The notes under the pieces are model-generated. The model saw nothing but the letters and a program-made list of their open reading frames with translations, made no database searches and was not told where the DNA came from. Below, piece by piece: positions 12,035 through 24,566 of a DNA stretch of 64,000 bases. This DNA is from Psoroptes ovis (Eukaryota > Arthropoda > Arachnida > Sarcoptiformes > Psoroptidae). Each line of letters starts with the position of its first letter. Position 1 is the stretch's first letter. Location of the stretch: assembly GCA_002943765.1 (NCBI GenBank), contig PQWQ01000019.1:62001-126000 (forward strand). The letters are read 5' to 3'. The position numbers and the translations under genes were made by a program.

Positions 12035-13508
12035 TTTGTCTTAAAACATAACCAAAAATTTAAATTTTTTTCCTTTCGAAAATTGGCCGCCAAAAATTCT
12101 TTAGGAACACAAAAAAAAACACCCAGAAAAACGATCACAATACTAACATCCATCTATCCATCAGCACAAGCATCCTTCCATCTCTTCATCTATCCCTCCA
12201 TACGTCCACAGTGATCATCATTTGGCTACAATAATCATTAAATAATTCGTGTATTTCATATTTCAATCGTTTAATTGAACTAAATTAATTTCAATTAAAC
12301 ATTTCCTGTTTTTCTTTAGTATCAAATGTGTTCGGCAATCGTTTGTGAACAGCTCTCAAGAATTATCCATTTTTTTTCTGGTCGTCATTGAACATCGATG
12401 CATCAGCTCATCACATTTCTGCATGTTTTTCAGCCATTCTCCAATCACATGTTGTCGTTGTTGTCACAATTTTCAAAATTAATTGAAATTAATTTATGAT
12501 CATCATCATCGCCATCATTATTTGATGGTCGTATTCAAATATTCAAAAACTGTCAATTTTCTGTCATTTTTTTTCTGGCTTTCCCTCTTCCCCTTCCCCC
12601 TTGCCCACCACCTTATTTCCACCTAAAAACAAACCAACACTTGATCAAAGTGTTTCTAAGCCTTTTACTGAAATTGTTTGGCCATTTTTTCGGTGAAAAA
12701 CTTACGGGACCCTTGTGGACATCATGGCGATAATGACCAATCGAAACCACGATGGTCAAGATGATGATTCTCATGGATTATCATCATCATTGAATCAGAT
12801 CAAAAGCGAAATTATGTCAATATTCTCGGTCAAGAATCGTGTTCGATGATGACCATCGATTGTTGCTGGTGAACAGCGATGGGTGGTTGTCGCTGAAGAA
12901 CTGTTACAAATCAGATCATTTTGAATTTCGAAATTTTGACCAAAAAAATAAATTCCCACGATAATTTCAATTTAATTTTGATCAAATTTTCACCACTGAT
13001 GATAATCCACATAGGGTCTTCGAAGTATCGACTTTTGATATGTGTTTATGTGACTCGTGTTTATTACATGACACTCGATTGTTTTATGTGAATATTCATT
13101 TTGATTCAAATTTGATACGAATTTACCCGAATGAAGGGCCCAAAATGAAGATCTTATCTCCTGCTGATCACTTTTTTCGGGTCTTCGGGTTTTTGAGTTT
13201 TGAGAGTGAGATTCGAGATAATAATCATTGATTAATCATTATTGACCAAACATTACGGTGATACTGCAGTATAGACTTTTCTGGGGAAACAAAAACAAAA
13301 AAATATGGACACTTTTTAAGGGTATGACCCTCTTAAACACACACACATTGTTGAGCCAAAAAACAAAACTCTGGACACATGCACACAGTACAGACCCTTA
13401 TAAAACTGTACTGCTGCTTTGGCTTTAAATGATGATGATCGTAAACAATGTTACCAATTAAGTACCACGCCTGTGTTGCACGTTGGTACGTATCTGCCAA
13501 ATGAATGA

Positions 13509-13521
13509 CACGTGGCACGTG
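13509..13521. promoter_or_regulatory. Two tandem CACGTG E-boxes
   Basis: CACGTG at 13509-13514 and again at 13516-13521, separated by one base. CACGTG is the palindromic target of bHLH factors such as Max, USF or CLOCK/CYCLE. The occurrence may be chance; no nearby start site is known. Confidence 0.3.
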
Positions 13522-13934
13522 GCAAACGTTTATTTTTTCTGTTTTGTTTTTTTTAGGACTTTCACTGAATTATTTGTCGAGAAAATTACTCTTCAAATAA
13601 ACATTTATGATTTGATAAATGACTTTGATTGACCATCGCCAACCACCTTCAAGTATCGTATGGTTCAAAGTACCTTGCCTATTAACTATTACTATGATTA
13701 GTGTCAGTTGTTTGAGATAATAATGAATTTTGAAATGGTACTCGAAACACCAAAGAATAACAGATTTGTTCAATGAATAATTATTATTACAATTTAGTTA
13801 AAATAATATTTAGTTTCAAATGTAAATCATTTTATATTTATGAATGACTTTTAAAAATGTGTGTGTGTGTGACCACACACTTTAAAATGATTATCATTTA
13901 CAAAGATAATATTATGTTTTTTCTCGCAAATTTC

Positions 13935-14115
13935 TCGCAGAATGGACCCTGAGACCCGATGGCCCTTGAGCCTATGGACACTGATCATCATGGATCCTGA
14001 AATCCATGTATACTGGAACTTATAAACCCTGAGACTCAGACCTCTGAGACTCTTGGTTCCAGAGACATCAAGACCTTGAAACTTATGGACGCCAAGAGCC
14101 TCGGGATTCTCGGTG
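13935..14115. repeat. GC-richer degenerate repeat of a CCCTGAGAC-like unit
   Basis: Short related units recur (GGACCCTGAGACCC, GGATCCTGAAATCC, ACCCTGAGACTCAG, CCTCTGAGACTC, CTTGAAACTTATGG) in a block of clearly higher GC than its surroundings. It looks like a decayed minisatellite. No open frame runs through it. Confidence 0.4.
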
Positions 14116-14401
14116 GTCGTTACTATTCGAGCACTGGTTGATTAATAACGATCGAGTGTTGACGGCGATGGTGAACGCAATGATTTTGCATCAATCATTT
14201 GTTTTGAAATGAAAATTGTTTTTCTTCACCAAAAAAAAAGAGGTGTGTCTCGTGTTTCAATTATCGAAATTTGCATTTTCGACGAACCAATTGACCATAT
14301 GGAATATGGACAATCGATAATTGATGCAAGCGAACAAAATTTACATAATTAATAATTTGCCAAAAATTATTTTTTTTAAAAATTAAACATCAATCATTTG
14401 A

Positions 14402-14600
14402 GCGCGCCAAACCAGAAAATTTAAATTTAGTAGGCGTTTCCTTTCACACCAATTGTCATTTGATTACCAATCAAAAGGGGCGTGCAACAAGCCACGCCTT
14501 TCAATTCAAAAAACGATTCACAAAACATCTGAAAACGAAATGAAAAACGACCAATAAGCATCGAATAAAATGGTTCGAACAGCTATAAGGCACGCCCCCA
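14402..14600. promoter_or_regulatory. Cluster of E2F, NF-Y (CCAAT) and KLF/Sp (GC-box) type motifs
   Basis: GCGCGCCAAA (E2F type) at 14402-14411. CCAAT at 14449-14453 (in ACACCAATTG), CCAATCA at 14467-14473, CCAAT at 14551-14555. GGGGCGTG at 14477-14484, CCACGCC at 14492-14498, CACGCCCCC at 14591-14599. Such density in AT-rich DNA is typical of a promoter or proximal enhancer. It lies 1.7 kb upstream of the repo ATG, which follows a plausible 3' splice site, so it may be the repo promoter behind a 5' UTR intron. No factor binding can be shown from sequence. Confidence 0.4.
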
Positions 14601-15286
14601 AAACCACAACTAAGATGCTTATTTGGTGCTTTTGAATTGCAGCTGATATTTTCATATCGATTTCAAAGCCAAAAACCAACTAAATCCATGAACCAAATTA
14701 AACCAACGAATTAGAACACTTGTAGCATTGAAGTCACCGATACACACTCCCACACCTATTAGATTTAACCAGCTCTTGAACCTCTTGTGAAGCAGCCTTA
14801 AATACGTGATCATGATGTATGAAATACATGAAGTATGAACGTGTTTTCACGATGATTTCAAATTGATTTCATTCAATTTTGTATATGAACCAGAAAATCG
14901 AAATCCGAATCGACATTTTGCTCCAAAATTGAATGAAATTAAACAATCGAATGAATCATTTAATTATGATCTTCGTACGCAATCAACTTTGAAATTTTTC
15001 AAATTTCCGAAAAGATTTTCGATCCGATTCATTCATTCATTGATCACCAACGATACAATAGAACAAGCTACGCAAGTTGCTGGAAATATTTCTCCAAATT
15101 GACATTTCTCCATTGACAAAACGGCATTTCTCCACTCGCACTTAATTCAATTCAATCCATTCATCAATTTGGTTCATTAATTAATATTGATTCAAAATTA
15201 TTAAATTTAATTAATCGCGTGTCGCGTTTTGAGCTTGAGCCATTAGTTTTAGCTAAACGCAAGCCACCAAACTGCTAGCTTAGTTT

Positions 15287-15307
15287 AGCTTGAGCTAAGC
15301 TCAAGCT
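15287..15307. repeat. Palindrome AGCTTGAGC-TAA-GCTCAAGCT
   Basis: Nine-base perfect arms around a 3-base centre. Related AGCTTGAGC and TTTAGCT pieces occur just upstream (15225-15290), so this is the strongest unit of a small inverted-repeat cluster. Confidence 0.6.
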
Positions 15308-15921
15308 TGGATCGTCTATCTTCTCAATACAATGAGTAAGTAATTGATTTAATTCAATTTAATCTTTACGTCTTCGATTGTTTTTGAATGTCTCCAAAGT
15401 TTTCCATGGCTTCTACGATGTCTAAGATCAATTGTTGATCAAAAAATTGTCGATCAAATCATTGTAGTAGATCGATGCTTAAATGTATCAATATTTTTCA
15501 AGATTTGTCAAAATCAAATAAGATTATCTTATCAATCATCATTTGATTTGATGGTAACTTGTCGATGATGATGATGATGATGATCAAACCGACAATCAAC
15601 TAATTTAGTTTCGACAAAAAAAAAAAAAAAAAACAAAAAAACAAAAATATCGACAGGTCTGAAAGTGACTGAAATCAAGTGATTGTGTTGATACATACAA
15701 ACAAACAAACACATCATTTCGACTATTGTCATTCTAATCATTGATAGTCGATTGTATACAAATTTGTATTTATCTTATTTAGAATACATCCATGCATCCA
15801 TATATCGTCAATGATAATCATTGATCAATAATGATCAATCATATCAATTTCTATTGAACAAAAAAAAAACACATTTAAAACATTTTAAAGACATTTTAAA
15901 CATCTTTTGATCTTATCTATC

Positions 15922-15947
15922 TGTGTGTGTGTGTGTGTGTGTGTGTG
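15922..15947. repeat. (TG)13 microsatellite
   Basis: Uninterrupted TG dinucleotides in the repo upstream region. Confidence 0.9.
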
Positions 15948-16310
15948 ATTGTGAGGTTTTTTTGTGTTTTTAATTATTTTCACTGTGAAAAAATCTCTAT
16001 TCTGGTCTATTTTGATCTATTTTGATCTATTTTTTTTTAAATGTCTGTATTATTATTATTCGATGATCATTGAAAAATGGTTACAATGGTTTGTGATCTA
16101 TTTGATTTGATTTTGATTTTGATCTTGAGAACGATACAAGAATCATAGATTTGTTTTGCTTAACACTTTGATTGATTTCAATTTAAATTTGATTTTTATT
16201 AATTAATTAATGTTAATTAATTTGAATTAATTAATTCCAATTAATTGATTTTGTTTCATTATCATTGTCATCATCAATTCAATATAATTCTTCCTCACCA
16301 AATAGATTCA

Positions 16311-19300
16311 ATGATACCATGTATGATTGATGATAATAATTGTATGGAACAAATCAATAATGTTCAATGTAATCATCATCATCAACAACAACAATCATCA
16401 ATAATTGCTGAAAATCAATTTTATTCGACAAATGATGATGATGATCATCATCATCATCATGAACAAAATGTACAAATGTTGACCATTTATCCATCATATG
16501 GTTACGATGAAAATGGTAAGCATACGACGTTACAACAAGAACAGCCGAATCCACCAGTATCGAGAATTTGGTTCACATCATCGAATGATCAACAATGGCA
16601 ATCGATAGCAGCCCACCATAATGATCAAGTATCATTGAACAATTATTATCAACAAGTGGCAAATGATTGGCAATCAACGATAGCAGCAACATCGATGGCA
16701 TCGGCGACAATTGTAGCCACAACTGCAACCGTACAATCTATGAAAACAAATGAAACATTATCGAATTATATTTTGGCCAACAACAATGATAATAATGATG
16801 ATAACCACGACAATACTATGGCTGATAATGATCACTATGGACACCGAAACAATACTGATAATCAGCAACCCCAACAGATTTCACCATTGAGTAGATTATT
16901 ATCATCATCATCTTCAGTATCATCATCATCATCATCGTCGTCGTCATCTTCATCTTCACCATCATTAACATCAATGATTGATGATAATGGTGAAATACCA
17001 ACAAGGAATTCATCAACGATTAATTCTACAACAACATCGACATCAATATCGACAATCGATTCGATTAATAATAAAGATAATGATAATCAACAAATAAGTG
17101 ATCGATACATTGATCATAATCATGATCATCATCAATCACAATCGATCCAAAATGGATCATATTTGCTACCATTATCGTTCAATATGACCGGCGATGACGA
17201 TGCAAACATCGATAATGATGGTAATGATAACGATGATAATGGCAATGATCATCATAATCATGGTTATACATCATCATCATCATCATTATCAACGACCGCA
17301 ACAGCAGTAGTATCTAATACGGCCACTATCCATAAAATCAACACGACTGATGATAATAATCATCATCAACATTCATTGATTAATTATGGTAAGTCTTTGT
17401 ATTACTGTATCTCAGTGTGTCTGTATGTTCTTGTGTGTATATGAGTGTGTGCTTGTGTGTGAGTGTGTTAGGATGATAGCCATATTATTAGCATAATTAT
17501 CGATTGATTGATTGATTAATTATTCAATTGATAATGATGGTGATATGAATATGAAGATGAATCGATTTGAATGTATCGATATTAGTCTAGTCGAAATAAT
17601 AATAATAATAATAATGTTTGTCAAAGAATTAATTGAGACATTATCGACAAAATAATGTGTGATGTCGGTTCATGATAATTAATTCATTGTTTAATTTATA
17701 TCATTGATCGATATATGATCATTGATATGTCAGCCGAAGTGTTTTGCATTCGTTGAATTCGATTCAAAGTTGAATTTGAACCATTTATTGATTGAATCTT
17801 CTTCGATCAATCATTTTAAAAAATTCACCATTCTTGAATTGACATTTCAAACAATTCCAAAGATAATTCTTTTGTATTTTCAATTATTTGTTCACCAGTC
17901 CATATGACCGTACCATCCGATCATCAACAAAACGGTCAGATTTATTTGAGCTTATTGGAACAATCAAAGCAATCGATTTCATCGATGAATCCAAATTTAT
18001 CATTGAATATGAATGATGATAATCAACAGCACCAACAATGGCCAATGGAAATGTATTCGAATTCGAACAAGGCATCTGATGCCGCATTGTTGATGGTGCC
18101 GTTGGCAGTAACTTCGACGGCAGCTGTAGCCACCGCTGGGACGACCACGACCGCATCATCATCATTATCATCGACGACAACTACCACGGCAACGATTACG
18201 GCGAAAACATCGTCGAATATCAGCAGCAACAATTCGAATTCGAACAAGAAGAAAAAGACAAGGTATTTTTAATTCTTGAGTTTTGCATGCGGTTATTACC
18301 TTTGATTTTTTTTTTTTTGTTGTTGTTTTGATTATGTTCAATTCACAATCCTTGAGCATTAATTGGAATCTGCAGGCTGCAAATTGTGATTCCAATAATG
18401 CTCAAGGATTGTTTTTTCTTACTCCACCTCAAAGAACAACATTCACCACATATCAATTGGATGAATTAGAAAATGCATTTCAACGTGCACCATATCCGGA
18501 TGTATTCGTACGTGAAGAATTAGCTGCACATCTCAAATTGAATGAATCACGTGTCCAAGTATGGTTTCAAAATCGCCGAGCAAAATGGCGTAAACGTGAA
18601 CCACCACGTAAATCATTTTTGAATTCGGCGCTGAATTTTTTCCCCAAAAATAATCATCACCCAAATCAGCATCATTTATTACAACCGAATCAACCGAATC
18701 ATCAAACATCGATCACATTTAACAGTGGTAATAATACGAATAATCAGCATCAACAGCAACAACATCTTAATCATAATCAAGATCATCATGCTCATTGTTA
18801 TTCGAATCATCTTCAACATCATCAACAACAATTTAATCAACAATCAACATCATCGTATACAGCTAATACGAATCATAATATCAATAATAATTATTATTAT
18901 TATCATCAAATACAAAATTATCATACAACAACAACATCAACAACGAATACAACAGAATTTGCAATGGCTGCAGCAGCTGCAGCTGCGGCTGCTGCTGCTG
19001 CCGCGGCTGCTGTTGCATCTACCAATTCGACACCGACATCATCATCATCATCAACACAATCATCGACAATGACACCATCAACGACTGCATCATCATCATC
19101 ATCAACATTATTAGGACATTCATCTAATTTAATGGTAATAAAATGAAAAATTTGTCTGAAATTACGAATCCAATCAAGGGTCATCAAAATACATGAATAT
19201 TTATTGCTTTTGTCTGATTTTTAAAGGGTTAATGAATTATTTTTTATTTTTTATAATTGAAATTTCATAGTTTGATTCGAATCTCGTTAATGGTAATCGA

Positions 19301-20121
19301 TCATCATCATCATCATCATCTTCGTCATCATCTTCATCATCATCATCAATATCGACAAGTCCCAATCTCTTGAACGTAGGTACAACACCAGCATCATCAT
19401 CATCATCATCAACGTCGACGACCCTAGTCCCAATGATTGGTCCCAACGAGAATAATAATGCATCAAATTCAACGACAAGCATAATGACTCCGACAATGTC
19501 GACATCGATATCGTCAACATTTTCGAATGATAATTTGATTGTATCTAATTCAGCAGCATCAGCAGCATCCACGAATCAATGGCAATCAATGACCACTGAT
19601 CCATATGGTTTATCGAATCAGCAACCGCAGTTGATTAATTATAATTTGACGACTAGTCCATTACATTCGACATCAACATCATCATCATTATCTTATAATC
19701 ACATAAACAAGTGAGTTACTTAGACGCTTTAAAACCCTTAAATTATAGTTTAATCATTCTTGAATCAAGTTCAATCAATTTAGCACCACCATACAATTAT
19801 TATGGCTCGGCTGAAACATCTTATGATCATCAACGATCACCGATGATCGGTTATCATGATTCTCACGCAGAATATTCACTAACAATACCGAATCCATCAT
19901 CTGAATCGTCGATGTTATCGATGGACAATCAATCCATTTCAACCGATTCAGCTGCTGCTGGAATCGATAAAATGAATCATCAATCAATTCAATCATCACC
20001 AACATCATCGCAATCATCATTGACCGCACCACCACCACCATCTACATTATATGCACAACAACATCAACAACAGCATCGACAACAATCATCATCAGAAATT
20101 GATAATAATACACAATCATGA
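16311..20121 (+). CDS. repo: Repo-type homeodomain transcription factor (reversed polarity)
   Basis: Five exons: 16311-17388, 17899-18262, 18435-19134, 19271-19710, 19770-20121; phases agree and give 977 aa. The paired-like homeodomain spans about residues 477-536, with Gln at position 50 (VWFQNRR) and a 3' extension EPPRKS. The combination KKKTR|TTFTTYQL, RAPYPDVF and RVQVWFQNRRAKWRK plus EPPRK matches Repo, the insect pan-glial regulator, better than Rx, Aristaless or Drgx. An intron splits the homeodomain just after its N-terminal arm. Outside it the protein is low complexity: His, Ser, Asn and Gln runs, and a 16-18 Ala tract near 655-675. The last 3' acceptor (19769) is one of two in-frame choices; the other (19748) would leave a 38-nt intron. 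A role in glial differentiation is known for the family and inferred here. Confidence 0.88.
18345..18412 (+). ncRNA. Candidate intronic hairpin RNA (pre-miRNA-like) in repo intron 2
   Basis: Arms at 18345-18370 and 18388-18412 are reverse complements over 25 bp with a single one-base bulge, around a 17-base loop. The hairpin lies wholly within the 172-nt intron (18263-18434) that splits the homeodomain, and ends 22 nt before the splice acceptor. Arm length and loop size fit a microRNA precursor, though the pairing is more perfect than usual. I do not recognise either arm as a known arthropod miRNA. A role in splicing of this intron is an alternative. Confidence 0.5.
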
Positions 20122-20704
20122 ATCAAATTAAAGTCAATTTTATTCACCCGGATAAGATAATAATCAATATATTGAGTCATACTATCAATATTCCAGATGT
20201 AAATATTTCCACATTATTTATTAATGAATTATTTATTATTTTATTCAAATTAGACATTTTAATCGATAATATTGACGGTAAACCTATGTTCACCATCGAA
20301 TGCCTTGAATCTGTAATTTCTTAATCCTTGATCCAAAAATTTAATTTAAAAACCTTCAAAAAAGAAATGATTAACCTTCAAAATTTTGCTATTAAATGAC
20401 ACATTTACCATTTTTGACAAATAAATAAATAAATTCATCCATTTATTCAATCAAATACAAAAACAAACAAACATAACATTGAAATATTAAATCAAAATTT
20501 AAACATTTGAATCATTTGAAAAAAAAATAAATTAATCAAACATTTTGGAAGTAAATCACATTAAAATTATTGATGATAAATAACAAAATGAAGATGAAAT
20601 GAATTGAATTTTTATGAATTTTTCATTTGATTTATTGCCATTTATTCCATGAGTTAAGTGCTTGACTAGAGGGTCGTTGTGTTCACGAGGTTGCGAACAC
20701 TGGG
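20122..20704. other. Convergent spacer between repo and SNX13
   Basis: 583 nt of AT-rich 3' UTR sequence. Plus-strand AATAAA motifs near 20420-20432 can serve repo. No other gene is seen. Confidence 0.5.
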
Positions 20705-23700
20705 TTATGAATCGGATAAATTTGGTGGCCATTGGCCATCAATATCCGTCGAACATATTGATGATGATGATAATATTGAACATTCATTATCACAATCATA
20801 TTCCATTTGTCGATATAAACGATCAAATATTTGTTTCCAATTATTTGGTCTGTTTTCGGGTAATAATTCTTTCAATAATATTTCAAACAATATAATGATT
20901 ACTAAACGTAAATTTAATAATTTTTGTTGAAATAATTCAAATAATGATGATAATCCTTGTTGTAATGTATCGTTACCGATTACACGGCGTAAATCTGTAA
21001 TTTGAAAATTGAATTTAATTCAAAAATATTTTAAATCGAATTCAAACAAAACAAACTCACCGGACATAAAAGTCATAATCAATGCTTTGGCAGCTATTTT
21101 ACGACGTAAACAATTTTCGCTATTAGCATTGGCTACGATAGATGATGATGATGATTGATCGCTTACACCGTTTGGCCAAATCGAATTCTTCAACGAATCA
21201 ATATATGAACAAATATTATCGATTGATGTTGAATAATTAATATTCTGAATCATTTTCTTATTGATTGTATCCGAATATGCTACTTCAACAATTTGTTTGA
21301 ATAATTCAATCAAACGACGACGAAACCAAAAATGTTTCAAATGATTCAGATCAAATACTTCATCCAACAATAGTAATAATGGTATATTTTCATCATTATT
21401 CGTATTTGCATTCATATCATCTTGTTGCTGTTGCTGTTGTTGTAGTTGATAATAATAATCATCATAATCAGTAATGACCGTATTTATATTATAATTACGT
21501 TGAATTATTTCTTGATTATTACTTGAATTATTAGTGTCGAATGATGATTTATTTATTGATTCATTCGATTTTTGATTATTATTGCTAGCATTGTTACCTT
21601 GTAATGATAATGTACGAAAACTTAATCGTTGAAATCCATCCAATAAATTTTCCGATTGATTACGAAATACATTACCGATGGTACGAATTGGATTCAGCAA
21701 ATTTTTTGTTGTTGATGATATCAATGATGCAGTAGTTGATGTGTCGATCAACGATGACATTGACAAATTTGGTGACATTTCATAATTGCCTGGCTGTATG
21801 AAACGTTCGATATCGTTGCGTAAAAATTGAAATTTTTCATACAGATAATTTAATTTTTTCAAATAATTATTCAACATATATCGACGATATTGTATGAAAT
21901 TTTCATTCATACTATTATTTATCAGAGTTTTTGGTGGCAGTATTAGAATCATACGTAGATTATTCATATGATATTGTTCACATTTTGATTGTAACAGCTG
22001 ATGAAAATGATGAAATTCCGAATATCTTCGTAATATTGTCCATGATTCATTGTTATTATTATCATGGCTATTTTTGGAAGAATTTTTCCGTTCCACATTA
22101 ATCAAATAACCAATAAATGATTTACCTTGAACATTTAGAATACCAGTATCAATTATTTCAATATCATATCCATTATTTATTGATGATTTACGACGATTAC
22201 TGACGATTGATTGATTATTATCATTTGAATTTGGATCATTTTGATTATTGCTGATATAATTATCATCAATCAAACTATCACGTAATAAATCAGGTTCACC
22301 AAGCAGTCGACGATAATGTTTACTTTGACAAAATTTCGGGAAAAATTCATGATGATTTATTAATATGTTATGTAATTGATTGAAAATATCATCAAATAAT
22401 TGATCATTCATCCATTCATTTGAATCGTTTGATGTTAATTTTTCATATAATTTATCACATAATTTACGATCAATCAATTCCAGGTTAACACTATTAGTTG
22501 TTGATGATGATGATGATGATGATGATAAATATGTATCATAAATATTCATAGCAGTCAGGTGGATATCATTTTGTAATTGTTGATATTGTTCATTTGTAAC
22601 TGAATCATTTAGGGATGTTAAATAAATTTCAAACAATCCTTGTTCAATACTAATTTTAAATGTTTGTATATTCAGATATAGATTTATATATGATTCACAA
22701 TTGATTGATTGCATATAATCCAAAAATAATTCCAATCCTTTATTATGTTTTAATATTTTATCAAATGATATTTTCGGTAATGATGATTTTGTGCTTGAAT
22801 TTGATTGATTTTCATTATTGTTATTGCTATTATTATTATTATTATTATTGTTGTTATCATCATTCGATTCATGAGAACCAAATCCACTATCAATTGTTGA
22901 TGTTGTTGAATGATTATCATCAAATTTTTTAATATATGATAGGATTATTTTTTTCAAATATAATAAACTATTCAATTGTTGTTTCCATTTCCAAACATCA
23001 TTATCATTGTCGTTATTATTATTATTATTGCCGGTATTAATATTACAATGATCTTTTGATCTTATCGATGATATTTCTTCATCCAGACTATGCAATACAG
23101 CATTCAATTCATTTTGATTATCAATCGATTGCAATATCATAATAAATATTTCGGTTGTTGGTGAATAATTTCGCTTCAACAACTGTATCACTGATGTATT
23201 GATGAAATCTGGTTCCGAGAATAAATTTATCAATGGTTTTAGGATGATTTTCATGAGAATTTGCTTCGATATAACACGAAATGTTTCATTTCGATAATAT
23301 TTGCAAGGGTATAATTCATATTGAATAATATCACATATACATGATATGAATTGTAAACATTTCATTTGATTTTGACAAATAATTTCATGTTGATATTGTG
23401 ATGTTGTTGTGTTTGTCAATGCATTATTCGTATTGCTAACCAAGTTTGATGATGAAAATTTTCTCTCAATATTGAAAAACATTTGTAAAAATTTATTTTC
23501 ATTATAAATTTTATATTCAAGCTGTAATTTTGTTAAACGATATATACGATGATGACGGGTTAGCTCATCAATGAATCTATTTATCAACAAATCAGCAATA
23601 TTTATTCGTTTTATACGTCGAATCGAATCGATGAGAATTTCATGGTAAAAATGATAAAATTTCAACGATAATTCATCATTTGATGGTGATATAATTTTCG

Positions 23701-24158
23701 ACCATGTTTGTATATGATTTTTATTTATCAATTCAAACAATGAGTTCAGCTGATTATCAATTTTCACCCTATTCAAATATTTACGATTAAATTCCAATTT
23801 TTGTACCAAATCAATACGATTGTTGATCATTGATTCGACATAATTCCTAATATTATTCGATTCTTCATAATTTGAATCGATCAAGTATAATGGTTGTGAT
23901 TTATCCGTAATTGATGCATATTCATTTTCAATATTTTGAATATTTAGCTCAAAATAAAACAATAAACTAGACAAATGTGTAAAGAAAAAAAGCTCAAAAT
24001 TAATGATAATCAACAAGTTAAAACTTAAGTGTGATTTACCCGAAAAATGCTGCAACAATAATTGTGAATAGAAATAAAATTGATTGAAATGAACATATTA
24101 ATATGAAAATGATGGCAACTGATATTATTATGAATTTATTTATTAACATTATTTGCAT
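20705..24158 (-). CDS. SNX13: Sorting nexin 13 homologue (TM-PXA-RGS-PX-nexin C)
   Basis: Three minus-strand exons, 24158-24040, 23966-21061 and 20994-20705, with consistent phases; 1104 aa (vertebrate SNX13 is about 960). Exon 1 encodes a hydrophobic N-terminal hairpin that anchors the family in the ER membrane. Then come a PXA domain (roughly 90-310), an RGS-like domain (about 438-592, GLELFLDYMQSINCESYINLYL), a PX domain that binds PtdIns3P (about 642-762, RRYSEFHHFHQLL) and the nexin C-terminal domain (about 900-1104, NIPLLLLLDEVFDL...DTINKKM...WPNG). The last two and the DLRRVIGNDTL start of the last exon match SNX13 more closely than SNX14 or SNX25. SNX13 links endosome/lysosome lipid transport to membrane contacts. 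Poly-Asn and Ser inserts lengthen the linkers. It shares a 408-bp head-to-head region with CCZ1. Confidence 0.92.
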
Positions 24159-24566
24159 TTTATTTTTTTATTTAATTTGAAGAATCAAAGATGAAATGTT
24201 ATTGAAGACATATAACAAATGAAAGAGCATGATATTTACAAGATCACAGCCAAAATAAGAGTGAAAAATTTCTGGAAAACTAAAATTTGAAATTTTGATT
24301 AGTTATTCATAATTAATTGAAATTGAATTAGTTATTTTTTCTTATTTGACTCAATTAAGTATTTCATTAATATGTCAATTGATTTGTTTATATTGAGGAT
24401 TAAGAAACTATTTTAACTGGTTTGCAATATTCAAATATTCATTGAAGCCATTTAGGGTGAAAATAGCCAAATGATCCGATGTAAACACCAAATTTTGATG
24501 ATACAAGGATTTAATTTTTTTCGGGTTTTTGATTTTATTTGAATTTTCTTAATAAAGAAAATAACA
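24159..24566. promoter_or_regulatory. Head-to-head intergenic region SNX13/CCZ1
   Basis: 408 nt between the two start codons; AT-rich with no clear motif. Presumed bidirectional promoter from the layout alone. Confidence 0.4.

Larger units (their letters stand above)
12215..14390. other. Intergenic with patches of higher GC
   Basis: No gene supported. Contains tandem CACGTG boxes (13509-13521), a (GT)n-rich hairpin near 13860 and the GC-richer degenerate repeat at 13935-14115, each listed separately. Confidence 0.4.
14601..16310. other. Upstream region of repo, probable 5' UTR intron
   Basis: No protein-coding gene supported. Contains a CAGCTG box near 14641, the AGCTTGAGC palindrome at 15287-15307, a long A tract near 15620 and a (TG)n tract. 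A pyrimidine-rich stretch ending CACCAAATAG at 16305 is a possible splice acceptor five bases before the repo ATG. Confidence 0.4.

Noticed and set aside
11951..12214. 87-aa plus-strand ORF overlapping the CTCF/YY1-like sites
   Set aside because: No recognisable family, AT-biased composition, better explained as regulatory DNA.
19711..19748. Alternative 38-nt last intron in repo
   Set aside because: Too short for efficient splicing; the 59-nt alternative (acceptor at 19769) keeps the same frame.
20650..20712. tRNA-like stretch (GTGCTTGACTAGAGGGTCG then GGTTGCGAACAC) at the end of SNX13
   Set aside because: The T-arm is broken by extra bases, no acceptor stem pairs, and it overlaps the SNX13 stop codon.
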